A DNA stretch of 64,000 bases, from the NCBI RefSeq assembly GCF_009834025.1, contig NZ_CP047156.1:1736001-1800000 (forward strand). Direction: 5' to 3'. The position numbers and the translations under genes are program-made. The DNA is from Epidermidibacterium keratini (GTDB taxonomy: Bacteria > Actinomycetota > Actinomycetes > Mycobacteriales > Antricoccaceae). The notes beneath the pieces were generated by a model. That model worked only from the letters and a program-made list of their open reading frames with translations. It was not told where the DNA came from and made no database searches. This document shows positions 54,117 through 62,543 of this stretch, one piece after another; positions within the stretch are counted from its first letter, which is position 1; every line of letters starts with the position of its first letter.

Positions 54117-55367
54117 GTGCCGCCGCAGAACCCGCCGTCGATCGACGAAGTCCTCGCCACGATCGCCGAGCGCGACGGCGAGCTCAACAGCGTCGTACAC
54201 CTCTTCGACCCACCACTGCCGCCCACCGGCGACGGACCGCTGCGCGGTGAGGTCCTCATGGTCAAGGACAACATCGCGGTCGCTGGCGCCCCGTGGTCGG
54301 CCGGCTCGTCGACCCGGTTGGGCAGCCCGGCCACCTTTGATGCCGAGTGCGTCCGCCGCGTGCGCGAGGCCGGCGCGACGATCATCGCGATGACCAACCT
54401 GGACGAGTTCGCGATGGGCGCCTCGACCGCGTCGTCCTGCTTCGGTCCCACCCACAACCCGTGGGATATAACGCGGACCGCGGGCGGCTCCAGCGGTGGC
54501 TCGGCGGCCGCGAGCGCGGCGTACGCCGTTGCCACGCTCGGCACCGACACCGGCGGCTCGATCCGCGAACCGGCCGCCCAGTGCGGCGTCGTCGGCGTCA
54601 AGCCAAGCGGACGCCAGATTCCGCTGCACGGCGTCGTCCCCTTTGCCCCAACGTATGACGTCGTCGGTCCGATCGCGCCGACGGTCTGGCGTACGGCGCT
54701 GCTCGACGATGCGATGCGCTGCACCGACGAGCTCAGCGACGCGGTGCAGCGCGGCGCTCGCGGGTCACTGAGCGGGATGGTGCTCGGCGTCGTCACCCAG
54801 ATGGCCGACCACCGCAACTCGCTCGAGGTGCGTGACCGGTTCGCCGCCGCACTCGATGCCTGCGAATGGCTCGGCGCCCAGCTCGTCGAGGTCGACGTAC
54901 CGAACATCGTCGACTCGCTAAGCACGTATATGACCACGACCTCCATCGAGGCGATTCCGGTGCTCGAAGAGCATGCCGCCCGCGGGCCGCTCGGCGAGGA
55001 GGCAGCGCGGCGGCTGGAGCATGCACTGTCGGTTGAGCCGGCGGAGGTAGCGCGCGCCGTGCGGCATCGACGCGAGCTCAACGCCCAGCTGCGGCGCATC
55101 GCGGCCGGGCACGACCTTCTTGTCAGTCCGTCGATGCCGATCGTTGCTCCGGCGTTGAGCCGGCCCGGTCTTGATGACCCCCTCGCTGCGCCGCGGACCG
55201 ACTGGTGGACCGTCGAGGCCAACATCGCCGGCCTCGGTGCGATGTCGCTGCCCAACGGGCGCGGCAAGGAGAGCGGCCTGCCGGTCGGCCTGCAGCTGAT
55301 GTGTGCGCCGGGGACGGATGCGCGGATGTACTTCGCGGCGGCCTGCCTGGAGCCGCACGTCGCGTAG
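54117..55367 (+). CDS. Amidase-signature family protein
   Basis: A 416-residue serine hydrolase. The Ser-cisSer-Lys triad is visible: Lys in MVKDNIAVAG near residue 45, cis-Ser in GGSSGGSAAA, nucleophile Ser in DTGGSIREPAAQ. It is shorter than GatA (about 480) and no gatB or gatC is near, so it is more likely a free amidase acting on amides or ureides. The start is GTG 54117, after 414 non-coding bases. Confidence 0.88.
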   Translation: MPPQNPPSIDEVLATIAERDGELNSVVHLFDPPLPPTGDGPLRGEVLMVKDNIAVAGAPWSAGSSTRLGSPATFDAECVRRVREAGATIIAMTNLDEFAMGASTASSCFGPTHNPWDITRTAGGSSGGSAAASAAYAVATLGTDTGGSIREPAAQCGVVGVKPSGRQIPLHGVVPFAPTYDVVGPIAPTVWRTALLDDAMRCTDELSDAVQRGARGSLSGMVLGVVTQMADHRNSLEVRDRFAAALDACEWLGAQLVEVDVPNIVDSLSTYMTTTSIEAIPVLEEHAARGPLGEEAARRLEHALSVEPAEVARAVRHRRELNAQLRRIAAGHDLLVSPSMPIVAPALSRPGLDDPLAAPRTDWWTVEANIAGLGAMSLPNGRGKESGLPVGLQLMCAPGTDARMYFAAACLEPHVA

Positions 55368-55468
55368 CGGCGAGAAATGCTCGACATGCGGGCGCACCAG
55401 TGACATTGTTTGCCTTGTTAACTACCCGCGTGTCCCGTCGCGGGAACCCCATGGAGGTATCAGTTCGC

Positions 55469-56737
55469 ATGCGCAAAACAGCTTCGCTGGTCGTGGCCTG
55501 CACGGCAGCGGCCGCTCTCACTCTCTCGGCCTGCAGCACCAAAGCGGCCGACAACTCCGGCAGCGGGGGCGGCGGCAAGGGTGACGTCAAGACCGACTTC
55601 GGCGTCACCGATGACACGATCACCCTCGGCGTACTCACCGATATGTCTGGAATCTTCAAGGCCACCGGCCTGGCCGCCACGCAAGGCAACCAGCTGTGGG
55701 TCGACGAGATCAATGCCGAAGGCGGGATCTGCGGACGGCAGATCAAGCTCAACGTTCAGGACCACGGCTACAAGGCCGACAACGCGATCCCGCTCTACGA
55801 CAAGATCCGTGAGGACATCCTCGGCATCATCCAGCTCAACGGATCGCCGCCGCTGGCTGCGCTCAAGCAGCGTCTGACCAACGACAACATCCTTGCGGTG
55901 CCGACTTCCACAGCATCGGCAAACCTCGACTCCCCCGCCGTCCTGATGGTCGGGCAGACCTACGACATCGAGACGATCAACGGCCTCTCACTGCTGAAGA
56001 AGGAGGGCAAGATCGCCGAGGGCGACAAGATCGGCCACATCTACGTCGACTCCGAGTATGGCCAGAACGCCCTGCTCGGCAGCAAGTACTTCACCGAGCA
56101 AAACGGCATGGAGCTCGTCTCGGAGGCGGTATCGGCCAGCGACACCGACATGACGGCGACCATGACCAAGCTCAAGAACGAAGGGGTGAAGGCGATCGCG
56201 GTGTCCGTCACCCCAGGCGCGCTCGGGTCGATCGCGCTGCAAAACGTCAACCAGGGCCTGAATGTGCCGCTCGTCGGCAACAACCCGACGTACTCGGTAA
56301 CGCTGCTCGATGACCCCGCTGTTGAGCAGGCGCTGCAGAACTACTACTTCGTCAACTCCGTCGCGGCGTACGGCACGCCGGGCAACCCACTCGCGGAGAA
56401 GATCACCAAGGAGTACGACGCGAAGTACACCGAGAAGCCGGAGAAGTCGATCCCGTCCGGCTACATCTTCGGCATGACGTTCGGCGAGGTGCTCAAGCAG
56501 GCCTGTGAGGACGGCGATCTTTCGCGCGCCGGCATCATGGCCGCCCGCGAGAAGGTCACCAGCATTGATACGCAGGGCATGACCGGCGCGATCGACCTGT
56601 CGAAGAGCGGCGAGCCGACCACGCGCGAGGCGTATGTGCTCGTGGTCGACTCGTCTACGCCTACCGGTCTGAAGAACTACGGCGAGCTGTTCGGCTCCGA
56701 GGAGGCCAAGTCCTACAAGGCGCCGTACCAGAAGTAA
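55469..56737 (+). CDS. Branched-chain-amino-acid-type ABC substrate-binding lipoprotein
   Basis: A 422-residue LivK-like (Peripla_BP_6) protein. The signal MRKTASLVVACTAAAALTL ends in lipobox LSAC, followed by a Gly/Ser linker. ITLGVLTDMSGIFKATGL is the family start and YVDSEYGQNALLGSKYF follows. An upstream ATG at 55451 is possible; 55469 fits the signal peptide better. No permease or ATPase gene is adjacent, so it serves a transporter elsewhere or acts as a sensor. It follows the amidase, so an amide-derived acid could be its ligand. Confidence 0.88.
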   Translation: MRKTASLVVACTAAAALTLSACSTKAADNSGSGGGGKGDVKTDFGVTDDTITLGVLTDMSGIFKATGLAATQGNQLWVDEINAEGGICGRQIKLNVQDHGYKADNAIPLYDKIREDILGIIQLNGSPPLAALKQRLTNDNILAVPTSTASANLDSPAVLMVGQTYDIETINGLSLLKKEGKIAEGDKIGHIYVDSEYGQNALLGSKYFTEQNGMELVSEAVSASDTDMTATMTKLKNEGVKAIAVSVTPGALGSIALQNVNQGLNVPLVGNNPTYSVTLLDDPAVEQALQNYYFVNSVAAYGTPGNPLAEKITKEYDAKYTEKPEKSIPSGYIFGMTFGEVLKQACEDGDLSRAGIMAAREKVTSIDTQGMTGAIDLSKSGEPTTREAYVLVVDSSTPTGLKNYGELFGSEEAKSYKAPYQK

Positions 56738-56740
56738 CGA

Positions 56741-56809
56741 GCTGAGGGGCGAGGTCTCGACAGTCGCTCGTCGCTAGAGCCCTCTCGCTGCTCGACCACC
56801 GAGAGGGCG
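56741..56809 (+). repeat. Dispersed hairpin repeat, copy f
   Basis: gctgaggggcgaggtctcga ... tgctcgaccaccgagagggcg. Its first 37 bases are identical to copy g. It fills the whole space between two convergent genes. Confidence 0.8.
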
Positions 56810-56810
56810 G

Positions 56811-57500
56811 CTAGGAGACCTCGTTGGCCGCGCGCTCGATCAGGTCGGTCACCGCGGCGGGCTGCGATGCGAGCGAGGCGTGGCTGGCATCGAGCTCGAT
56901 GACCTCGCGGGCGCCAAGACGTTCGGCCATCCGCCGCTCGTTGTCCGGGTTGATCATCCGGTCCTGCGTCGAGACCTGGTACCAGCTGGGCTTGGCCTTC
57001 CACGCCGGGTCGGTGATCGCATCGCCGAAGGTCGAGCCGAGCGGTGCCTTCTGGGTTACCGCCATGACGAAAGCCTGGTCCTCGGGAAGATCCTGGCAGA
57101 AGCTCTCGCCGAACTTGTCTTGCGCAATCCAGAGGTAGCCGTCGGAGTCCGGGGCGATGTTGTCGAACGCGGCCGGTGGATGCTGCTCGCTGATCGCGCC
57201 CGGGCTCTCACCGGCATCTGGGGCAAACGCGGCGATGTAGACGAGCGCGGCGACGTTGGGCAGGTTGCCGGCCTCGGTGATCACCGCGCCGCCGTACGAG
57301 TGACCGACGAGTACGACGGGGCCGTCGATCTGCTTGATCATCTGGCGGGTGCGAGCGGCGTCGTCGGCGAGTGAGGTCAGCGGGTTTTCGACGGCGTGGA
57401 TGTCGTCGAACCCACGCTTCTTCAGCTCCAGGATGACGTTGGCCCAGTGGGCAGCGCCGCCCCAGAAGCCGTGTACCAGGACCACACTTGGCTTGCTCAT
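56811..57500 (-). CDS. Alpha/beta hydrolase
   Basis: A 229-residue hydrolase of the short pyrethroid-hydrolase/EstC-like type: VVLVHGFWGGAAHW, elbow GHSYGGAVI, a late QDRMINPDNERR acid region and ASHASLASQP with the base His. GGAG lies upstream of ATG 57500. Copies f and g of the repeat flank the gene as near-perfect direct repeats, 789 bases apart. Substrate unknown. Confidence 0.85.
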   Translation of the reverse strand: MSKPSVVLVHGFWGGAAHWANVILELKKRGFDDIHAVENPLTSLADDAARTRQMIKQIDGPVVLVGHSYGGAVITEAGNLPNVAALVYIAAFAPDAGESPGAISEQHPPAAFDNIAPDSDGYLWIAQDKFGESFCQDLPEDQAFVMAVTQKAPLGSTFGDAITDPAWKAKPSWYQVSTQDRMINPDNERRMAERLGAREVIELDASHASLASQPAAVTDLIERAANEVS

Positions 57501-57529
57501 GTTCGATCTCCTTCTTGTGGATGGGTTGT

Positions 57530-57597
57530 GCTGAGGGGCGAGGTCTCGACAGTCGCTCGTCGCTAGCGCTCCTCGCTGCTCGACCACCGAGAAGGCG
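57530..57597 (+). repeat. Dispersed hairpin repeat, copy g
   Basis: Same 37-base start as copy f, ending tgctcgaccaccgagaaggcg. The DUF1295 gene stop (57563) lies inside it, so about a dozen codons of that gene are repeat sequence. A degenerate second right end (tgctgcttgagcgccgag) follows at about 57603. Confidence 0.8.
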
Positions 57598-58396
57598 CCT
57601 CCGTGCTGCTTGAGCGCCGAGATGGCGGGAGGGGGAAGAAACCTGACGTGCGGCGCATGTAGTCCTGGTATCCGGGACGCTTTGCCATCGAGCGCTCCAA
57701 CACCTTCTTGCCGGAGCCGAACGCGAGCAGGTAGACCATGATCGCCGGTGACAGCACCGTGAGTACGCCGGGCCACGCGCTCGCCGAGATGAGGAAGATC
57801 CCGACCCACACGCACGCATCGCCGAAATAGTTGGGATGTCGGGTGTAGCGCCATAGCCCGGTGTCGAGCACGCGCGGGCGCTCTGGGTTGGCCTTGTAGC
57901 GCTCGAGCTGGGCGTCCCCGATCGCCTCAAAGGCCAGCCCGAACGCCCAGATCGCCACTCCGAGCCACACCACCGGCCACCAGCCGCCGCCGGCGTACAT
58001 CCCGACGATCACCGGCATCGAGATCACCCAGGCAAGCAGACCTTGCAGCCCGTAGACCATCAGGATCGTCGCCAGCAGCCCCTTGTCGCGCAGCATCGCG
58101 GCGTACCGCGGGTCTTCGCCCTTGCCGCGCGAGCGCACGCCGATGTGGATCGCAAGTCGCAGACCCCAGATCGTCACGGTGCCTAGCAGCAACGCGCGTC
58201 GCAGCCCATCACCAGATCCTGCCGACAGCAGGTACGCCGTGAGGGCCGCGGCGATAAACAGCAGCCCCCACGCGACGTCGACAACCGAGTGGCGACCGGC
58301 GATCCGGCCCCCGATGTAGGTGATGACGAGTACGCCGAAGATCGCGAGCGCGGTCCACGGCAACGCGCCGACGAAACCGTCGGCGTCGAAGCTCAA
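57563..58396 (-). CDS. DUF1295 membrane protein (steroid-reductase/ICMT-like)
   Basis: A 277-residue protein with about six or seven spans. GLWRYTRHPNYFGDACVWVG near residue 185 is the conserved cofactor-binding segment of the DUF1295/ICMT fold, and GYQDYMRRTSGFFPLPP is the usual end. The last 20 or so residues (SRRSSSTEAPSRWSSSEER) come from the dispersed repeat and are not expected in relatives. It overlaps the methyltransferase stop by four bases. In mycobacteria a DUF1295 gene neighbours ufaA1; together they may modify membrane acyl chains. Confidence 0.85.
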   Translation of the reverse strand: MSFDADGFVGALPWTALAIFGVLVITYIGGRIAGRHSVVDVAWGLLFIAAALTAYLLSAGSGDGLRRALLLGTVTIWGLRLAIHIGVRSRGKGEDPRYAAMLRDKGLLATILMVYGLQGLLAWVISMPVIVGMYAGGGWWPVVWLGVAIWAFGLAFEAIGDAQLERYKANPERPRVLDTGLWRYTRHPNYFGDACVWVGIFLISASAWPGVLTVLSPAIMVYLLAFGSGKKVLERSMAKRPGYQDYMRRTSGFFPLPPSRRSSSTEAPSRWSSSEER

Positions 58397-59682
58397 CTCT
58401 CGTACCAGGTCGTCGCCTGCGGCTCGATCGCGCGCGGGTCTTCGGCAAGCTCGCCCGTGGGACGACGCATCAGAATCTGGTCGACGCCCATGCGGCCTTG
58501 CTCGAAGCTGAGCCCGGCGCCGACGAGATAGAGCCGCCAGACCCGGGCGACCTCCTCGCCGACCATCTCGACGGCTCGGTCGTAGTTCTCATCGAAGGTG
58601 CGGTGCCAGTCGGCGATCGTGCGTGCATAGTGCTCACGGAGGTTCTGCGTCTCAAGGATCTCGAAGCCGGCGCGCTCCAGGAACGTCAGGGTCTGCGGCA
58701 GCGGACGCATATGCATGTCGGGAGCGATGAAGGCCTCGATGAATGGGCCACCGCCCGGCGCCGCACCCGCGTGGCGCGACATTTGCTGCAGCAGCAGGCG
58801 TCCGCCGGGTTTGAGATGGCGAAACAGCTGTGCGGCGTACTGCGGGTAGTTGTCCAGCCCGACGTGCTCGCCCATCTCGATCGAGCTGACGGCGTCGTAC
58901 TCACCATCGTCGACCTCGCGGTAGTCCTGCACCCGGACCTCGACGCGGCCGGTGAGCCCGCGCCGCTCGATCTGCTCGGTGATGTGCTGGTGCTGCTGCT
59001 GGGAGATCGTGACGCCGGTGACCTGCACGCCGTAGTACTCCGCAGCGTGCAGGCTCAACGAGCCCCAGCCGCAGCCGACATCGAGCATCCGCATCCCTTC
59101 GCGAAGCCCGAGCTTGCGGCAGATCAGATCCAGCTTGGCGATCTGCGCCTTCTCGACGGTCAGGTCTGGCGTGGCGTAGTAGGCGCACGAGTAGGCCATC
59201 GTCGGATCGAGGATGAGCGCGTAGAAGTCGTTGGAGAGGTCGTAGTGATGCGCAATGACCTCGCGGTCGCGACTGAGGGTGTGCATCCGGCCGGTGACCT
59301 TGGCCTGCGAGCGCGGCGGCTTGGGCGGAGGGCCGATCGCCCCAGAACGCAACGCGAGGGCCGCGACCCCACGATAGTGTCGCGGCCCCAGCGTCGCCCG
59401 GGTACCGTTCCGTGCCGCGGGACTAGCCCACAGTGCGCGGAACGCGCGGTCGAGCTCGGCGCTGTCGCCGGGAACGTCGAGTTCCCCGGTCACGTACGCC
59501 TGCGCAAAGCCGAGCTCGTTCGGAGACCACATGAGACGTCGCAGGGCACGTCGGCTCTCGATTCGCAGTAGCGGCTTACTGCGGTCACCGGCCGAACTGC
59601 CGTCCCACGCCTCGATCCGGATCGGCAGCTCTGTGCTGAACACCGATCGACCGATCGCGGCGATCTTCTCTGCGATCTGCAT
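58393..59682 (-). CDS. Cyclopropane-fatty-acid synthase-family methyltransferase
   Basis: A 429-residue SAM-dependent enzyme. An N-terminal domain of about 140 residues is followed by ISAHHYDLSND-like VIAHHYDLSNDFYALILDP, the Cys in MAYSCAYY, SAM motif I MLDVGCGWGSLSLHAAE, GVTISQQQ, and EMGEHVG. These are all hallmarks of the CFA/UfaA1 family acting on unsaturated phospholipid acyl chains. ATG 59682 follows GGAGG by four bases. Upstream by 41 bases lies the DHA2 transporter gene; downstream is DUF1295. The flavin reductase needed to make 10-methyl branches is not in the window. Confidence 0.92.
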   Translation of the reverse strand: MQIAEKIAAIGRSVFSTELPIRIEAWDGSSAGDRSKPLLRIESRRALRRLMWSPNELGFAQAYVTGELDVPGDSAELDRAFRALWASPAARNGTRATLGPRHYRGVAALALRSGAIGPPPKPPRSQAKVTGRMHTLSRDREVIAHHYDLSNDFYALILDPTMAYSCAYYATPDLTVEKAQIAKLDLICRKLGLREGMRMLDVGCGWGSLSLHAAEYYGVQVTGVTISQQQHQHITEQIERRGLTGRVEVRVQDYREVDDGEYDAVSSIEMGEHVGLDNYPQYAAQLFRHLKPGGRLLLQQMSRHAGAAPGGGPFIEAFIAPDMHMRPLPQTLTFLERAGFEILETQNLREHYARTIADWHRTFDENYDRAVEMVGEEVARVWRLYLVGAGLSFEQGRMGVDQILMRRPTGELAEDPRAIEPQATTWYES

Positions 59683-59723
59683 CCATCCTCCGAATCCCGG
59701 TAGCTGCGATTCGACGCCGCCTC

Positions 59724-61184
59724 TCAGGCGGATTGGTCCGATTTTGGCAGCAATTTCGCCGCCAGCCCCAGGGCCGCGGCAACGAGTACGACGCTCACAC
59801 CGTAAGCCCAGGTCGCGCCGCGGATCACTCCCAGCAGCGGATCGGCGTACTGCGCGGCGACCGCAAACAGCACCGTGCCGATCGCGGCGACGCCGGTCGC
59901 ACCACCCACCTGCTGGATCGCGTTCAGGATTCCGGAGGCCGAGCCGGTCTCGGCCTCGTCGAGGCGAGCCATGATCACTTCGAAGATCGGCCCCATCGCG
60001 GCTCCGGCTCCGGCGCCGGCGATCAGCAGCGCGGGGGCGAGCCACCACGGCTGCAGCGACGCACCCTGCCAGAGCAGTACGCCGACCAGCAGCGCCTGAC
60101 CCACACCGGCGACCGCAAACCCCACCAGCAGCTGGCGCCGCCCGCTCAGCAGCCGGCCGGCGCCCTTGAACCCGATGATCATGCCGACCGCCTGCGGCAG
60201 CATCCACCCGGCGGCGACGAGTGGGCTGAGCCCGAGGCCGATCTGAAACAGCACCGCGAGCACGAACGCCGAGGACATGAAGGCGGTAAAGAACGCGAGG
60301 CTGACTGCGATGCCGGCAACGAAGTCGCGCTTGCCAAAGAGCGACGGCAGGATCAGCGGGTCGCGGCCTGCCGCGGCCCGAGCCCGCTGCTGCACCGTGA
60401 AGCTGCCGATCAGCACCACGCCAAGTCCGAGCAGGGCGAAGGCCCACCACGGCCAGCCGGCGTCGCGCCCCTCGACGAGCGGAAACACGATGGCGATCAT
60501 CATGGCGAGCGCGATGAGGCTGCCGAGTACGTCGATGCGCAGCGAGCGGTCCGGGCTCGAGGCGGGCAGGAAGCGGCGCCCGAGGACGAGCCCGGCGATG
60601 CCGAGCGGGATGTTGATCGCGAAGATCGCCCGCCAGCCGAGACCGAAGATGTCGGCGTCCACGAGGAACCCGGCGACGATCGGGCCGGCGATTGCCGAGG
60701 CGGTGAGCGTCACGCCGAACACCCCGAATGCCGCTCGCAGGCGCTCTGGTCCGGCGATGTCGCGGATCAGCCCCATGCTCTGCGGGAGCATGAGTGCGCC
60801 GAGCAGCCCTTGCGCAACGCGCGCGGCCAGCAGCGCTTCGGACGTGGGCGAGACGGCGGCGATGACCGAGGCGAGGGTGAAGCCGGCCATCCCGATCAGA
60901 AACAGCCGGCGTCGCCCGAACCGGTCGCCGAGTCGGCCACCGATGAGTACGCCGCCGGCCATCGCCAAGGTGTAGCCAGCCGACAGCCACTGCAGCAGCG
61001 CGTCCGAACCACCGAGATCGCGCAGGATCGACGGCCCGGCGACAGTAGTGACCAGCGAGTCCAGCAGGTCCAGGACCTCGCCGATGAGGATCGCGGCAAA
61101 CGCGACCCAAAAGAGTCGGCTGGCGCGGCGATCGGGGCTCGCGGCCTGTGGTTTCCGAATCTGAGTCTGTGGATGCGCGCTCAT
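59724..61184 (-). CDS. MFS drug exporter, DHA2 (14-span) family
   Basis: A 486-residue transporter. LDSLVTTVAGPSILRDLGGS in span 1, WLSAGYTLAMAGGVLIGGRL, GDRFGRRRLFLIG and the motif C-like GPIVAGFLVD mark the EmrB/QacA branch. GGAGG lies upstream of ATG 61184. It is divergent from a TetR gene across two palindromic operators, the standard arrangement for inducible multidrug export. Confidence 0.92.
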   Translation of the reverse strand: MSAHPQTQIRKPQAASPDRRASRLFWVAFAAILIGEVLDLLDSLVTTVAGPSILRDLGGSDALLQWLSAGYTLAMAGGVLIGGRLGDRFGRRRLFLIGMAGFTLASVIAAVSPTSEALLAARVAQGLLGALMLPQSMGLIRDIAGPERLRAAFGVFGVTLTASAIAGPIVAGFLVDADIFGLGWRAIFAINIPLGIAGLVLGRRFLPASSPDRSLRIDVLGSLIALAMMIAIVFPLVEGRDAGWPWWAFALLGLGVVLIGSFTVQQRARAAAGRDPLILPSLFGKRDFVAGIAVSLAFFTAFMSSAFVLAVLFQIGLGLSPLVAAGWMLPQAVGMIIGFKGAGRLLSGRRQLLVGFAVAGVGQALLVGVLLWQGASLQPWWLAPALLIAGAGAGAAMGPIFEVIMARLDEAETGSASGILNAIQQVGGATGVAAIGTVLFAVAAQYADPLLGVIRGATWAYGVSVVLVAAALGLAAKLLPKSDQSA

Positions 61185-61223
61185 GTGCCACCTCCATTCG
61201 GTCGGTGACCGGAATCCCGATCA

Positions 61224-61238
61224 CCTAACAGTGTTAGG
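61224..61238. promoter_or_regulatory. TetR operator 1
   Basis: CCTAAC-agt-GTTAGG, six-base perfect arms. Its centre is 32 bases (three helical turns) from operator 2, so two repressor dimers would bind one face of the DNA. Confidence 0.8.
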
Positions 61239-61254
61239 AACAACTACAGAATGC

Positions 61255-61271
61255 ACCTAACGGTGTTAGGT
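61255..61271. promoter_or_regulatory. TetR operator 2
   Basis: ACCTAAC-ggt-GTTAGGT, seven-base perfect arms. It occupies the space just upstream of the -10 box of the TetR gene and so should mediate autorepression. Confidence 0.82.
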
Positions 61272-61277
61272 GGCAAG

Positions 61278-61283
61278 TATGAT
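61278..61283 (+). promoter_or_regulatory. Leaderless -10 box of the TetR gene
   Basis: TATGAT seven bases before ATG 61291; operator 2 overlaps the -35 position. Confidence 0.55.
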
Positions 61284-61290
61284 GTGGCTC

Positions 61291-61920
61291 ATGCCGACGC
61301 CGACGACTCGCGAACCAGTCACTCGCGCCCGCATCGGGCAGGTGGCGCTCGAGGTGATCGACGCCGAGGGGACGAGGGCGGTGACCATGCGCCGGATCGC
61401 CGCCGTACTCGGCGTGCAGGCGCCCAGCCTCTACGCGCACGTCCGCGGCCGCGACGAGATCCTGCAGCTCGCGCACGCCCAGGCGATGACCGAGGTAGGT
61501 CCGTTCAGCTCGTCCGGCGACTGGCGCGACGACCTGCGCACCTACTACCGCCGGATGCACGACGTACTGCTCGCGCATGGAGACGTCGCGACCGTGCAGT
61601 TCGGCAGCGTCCCGCTGACCGAGGAGTCGCTGCAGGGCTTCGAGTCGGCGATCCGCGCGCTTGCCGACTCGGGGCTGGAGCCGCGCCTGGCAGCGCGAGC
61701 AACCGAACGGCTCTCGCTCTATGTCACCGCTGACGCCTACGAACAGTGGGAGTTTGCCCAGCGCAGCAGCGGACCACCACCGGAGTCGGTCATGCGCGAG
61801 CTCGCGCCCGGACTCGTCGACTTCCTCGACGGCAACACTGACCTCGGCGCCGAAGGGCCGTTCGAGTTTGGCCTCGACCTGCTGATCGCGGGCATCGACC
61901 GGGTCAGCACGGCGACATGA
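61291..61920 (+). CDS. TetR-family repressor of the divergent exporter
   Basis: A 209-residue regulator. The helix-turn-helix covers ARIGQVALEVIDAEGTRAVT and LGVQAPSLYAHVRGRDEIL. The C-terminal part resembles the tetracycline-repressor-type TetR_C domains. ATG 61291 was chosen because a TATGAT box ends seven bases upstream; other in-frame ATGs lie in or before that box. Its stop overlaps the next gene (ATGA), so it heads a three-gene operon. Confidence 0.88.
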   Translation: MPTPTTREPVTRARIGQVALEVIDAEGTRAVTMRRIAAVLGVQAPSLYAHVRGRDEILQLAHAQAMTEVGPFSSSGDWRDDLRTYYRRMHDVLLAHGDVATVQFGSVPLTEESLQGFESAIRALADSGLEPRLAARATERLSLYVTADAYEQWEFAQRSSGPPPESVMRELAPGLVDFLDGNTDLGAEGPFEFGLDLLIAGIDRVSTAT

Positions 61921-62543
61921 GCACGACGCCGTCCAATGCGTCGGGCCGCGCCAACCGCGTCGCCCCCGACGGGTCGCTGCATGCGGCCGCGGCGCGCGGC
62001 ACGTTCTGGGGCAACCGCGGCCAGCTGCTCAATCGTTCCGGATCCCTTGCGCGCCAGTGGAACGGGCGCCTGTGGATCATCTGCCAGCTCGAGTTCAACG
62101 GTCGCCATCGCACGCAGTGGCAGCCCGGGCGACTGACCGAGCTCTACTTCCTCGACGAGCCGACCGCGCTCGCCGCAGGACACCGACCGTGCGGGGAATG
62201 CCGGCACGCCGACTATGTGCGGTTCAAAGAGGCGTGGCTGCGCGCGCATCCCGCAAGCGGCACGACGGCCGGCGACATCGACCTCCTCCTGCATGCCTCA
62301 CGCCTCGACGCTCGATCACCGCGGGTCTATGAAGCGTCGCGCGACGAGCTCCCCGACGACGTCATGGTGCGGTATGCCGATCACTTCTGGCGTCTCGTTG
62401 GCGACCGCGCGTTGCGGTGGACGTGGAGCGGGTACGACGAAGAGATGTCGCGCGCCGAGCTGCCCTCTGTCGTGACCGTGCAGACGCCGGCGGCCACGGT
62501 CGCCGTACTCGCTGCCGGATATCGCCCGAGCACTGAGTCGTAG
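61917..62543 (+). CDS. Unknown protein with a Cys-pair motif
   Basis: A 208-residue soluble protein. The only striking motif is GHRPCGECRHADYVRFKEAW at about residues 88-107, a CxxC followed by a basic helix, reminiscent of the metal-binding segment of Ada-like DNA repair proteins. FWGNRGQLLNR and ELYFLDEPTALAAGHRPCGE look conserved. I do not recognise a characterised family. It overlaps the TetR gene by four bases and the FUSC gene by one. Confidence 0.7.
   Translation: MSTTPSNASGRANRVAPDGSLHAAAARGTFWGNRGQLLNRSGSLARQWNGRLWIICQLEFNGRHRTQWQPGRLTELYFLDEPTALAAGHRPCGECRHADYVRFKEAWLRAHPASGTTAGDIDLLLHASRLDARSPRVYEASRDELPDDVMVRYADHFWRLVGDRALRWTWSGYDEEMSRAELPSVVTVQTPAATVAVLAAGYRPSTES

Noticed and set aside
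54117-55367. gatA (tRNA amidotransferase subunit A)
   Set aside because: Shorter than GatA and without gatB/gatC neighbours; a free amidase is more likely.
56741-57597. Composite transposon around the hydrolase gene
   Set aside because: The flanking direct repeats carry no transposase and are members of a dispersed short repeat family; a cassette remains only a hypothesis.
58393-61224. A 943-codon open frame running through the methyltransferase gene and on through the exporter gene
   Set aside because: Only its 3' part is the methyltransferase. The upstream part is an Arg-rich shadow of the exporter gene in another frame, caused by high GC; the real start is ATG 59682 with a ribosome site.
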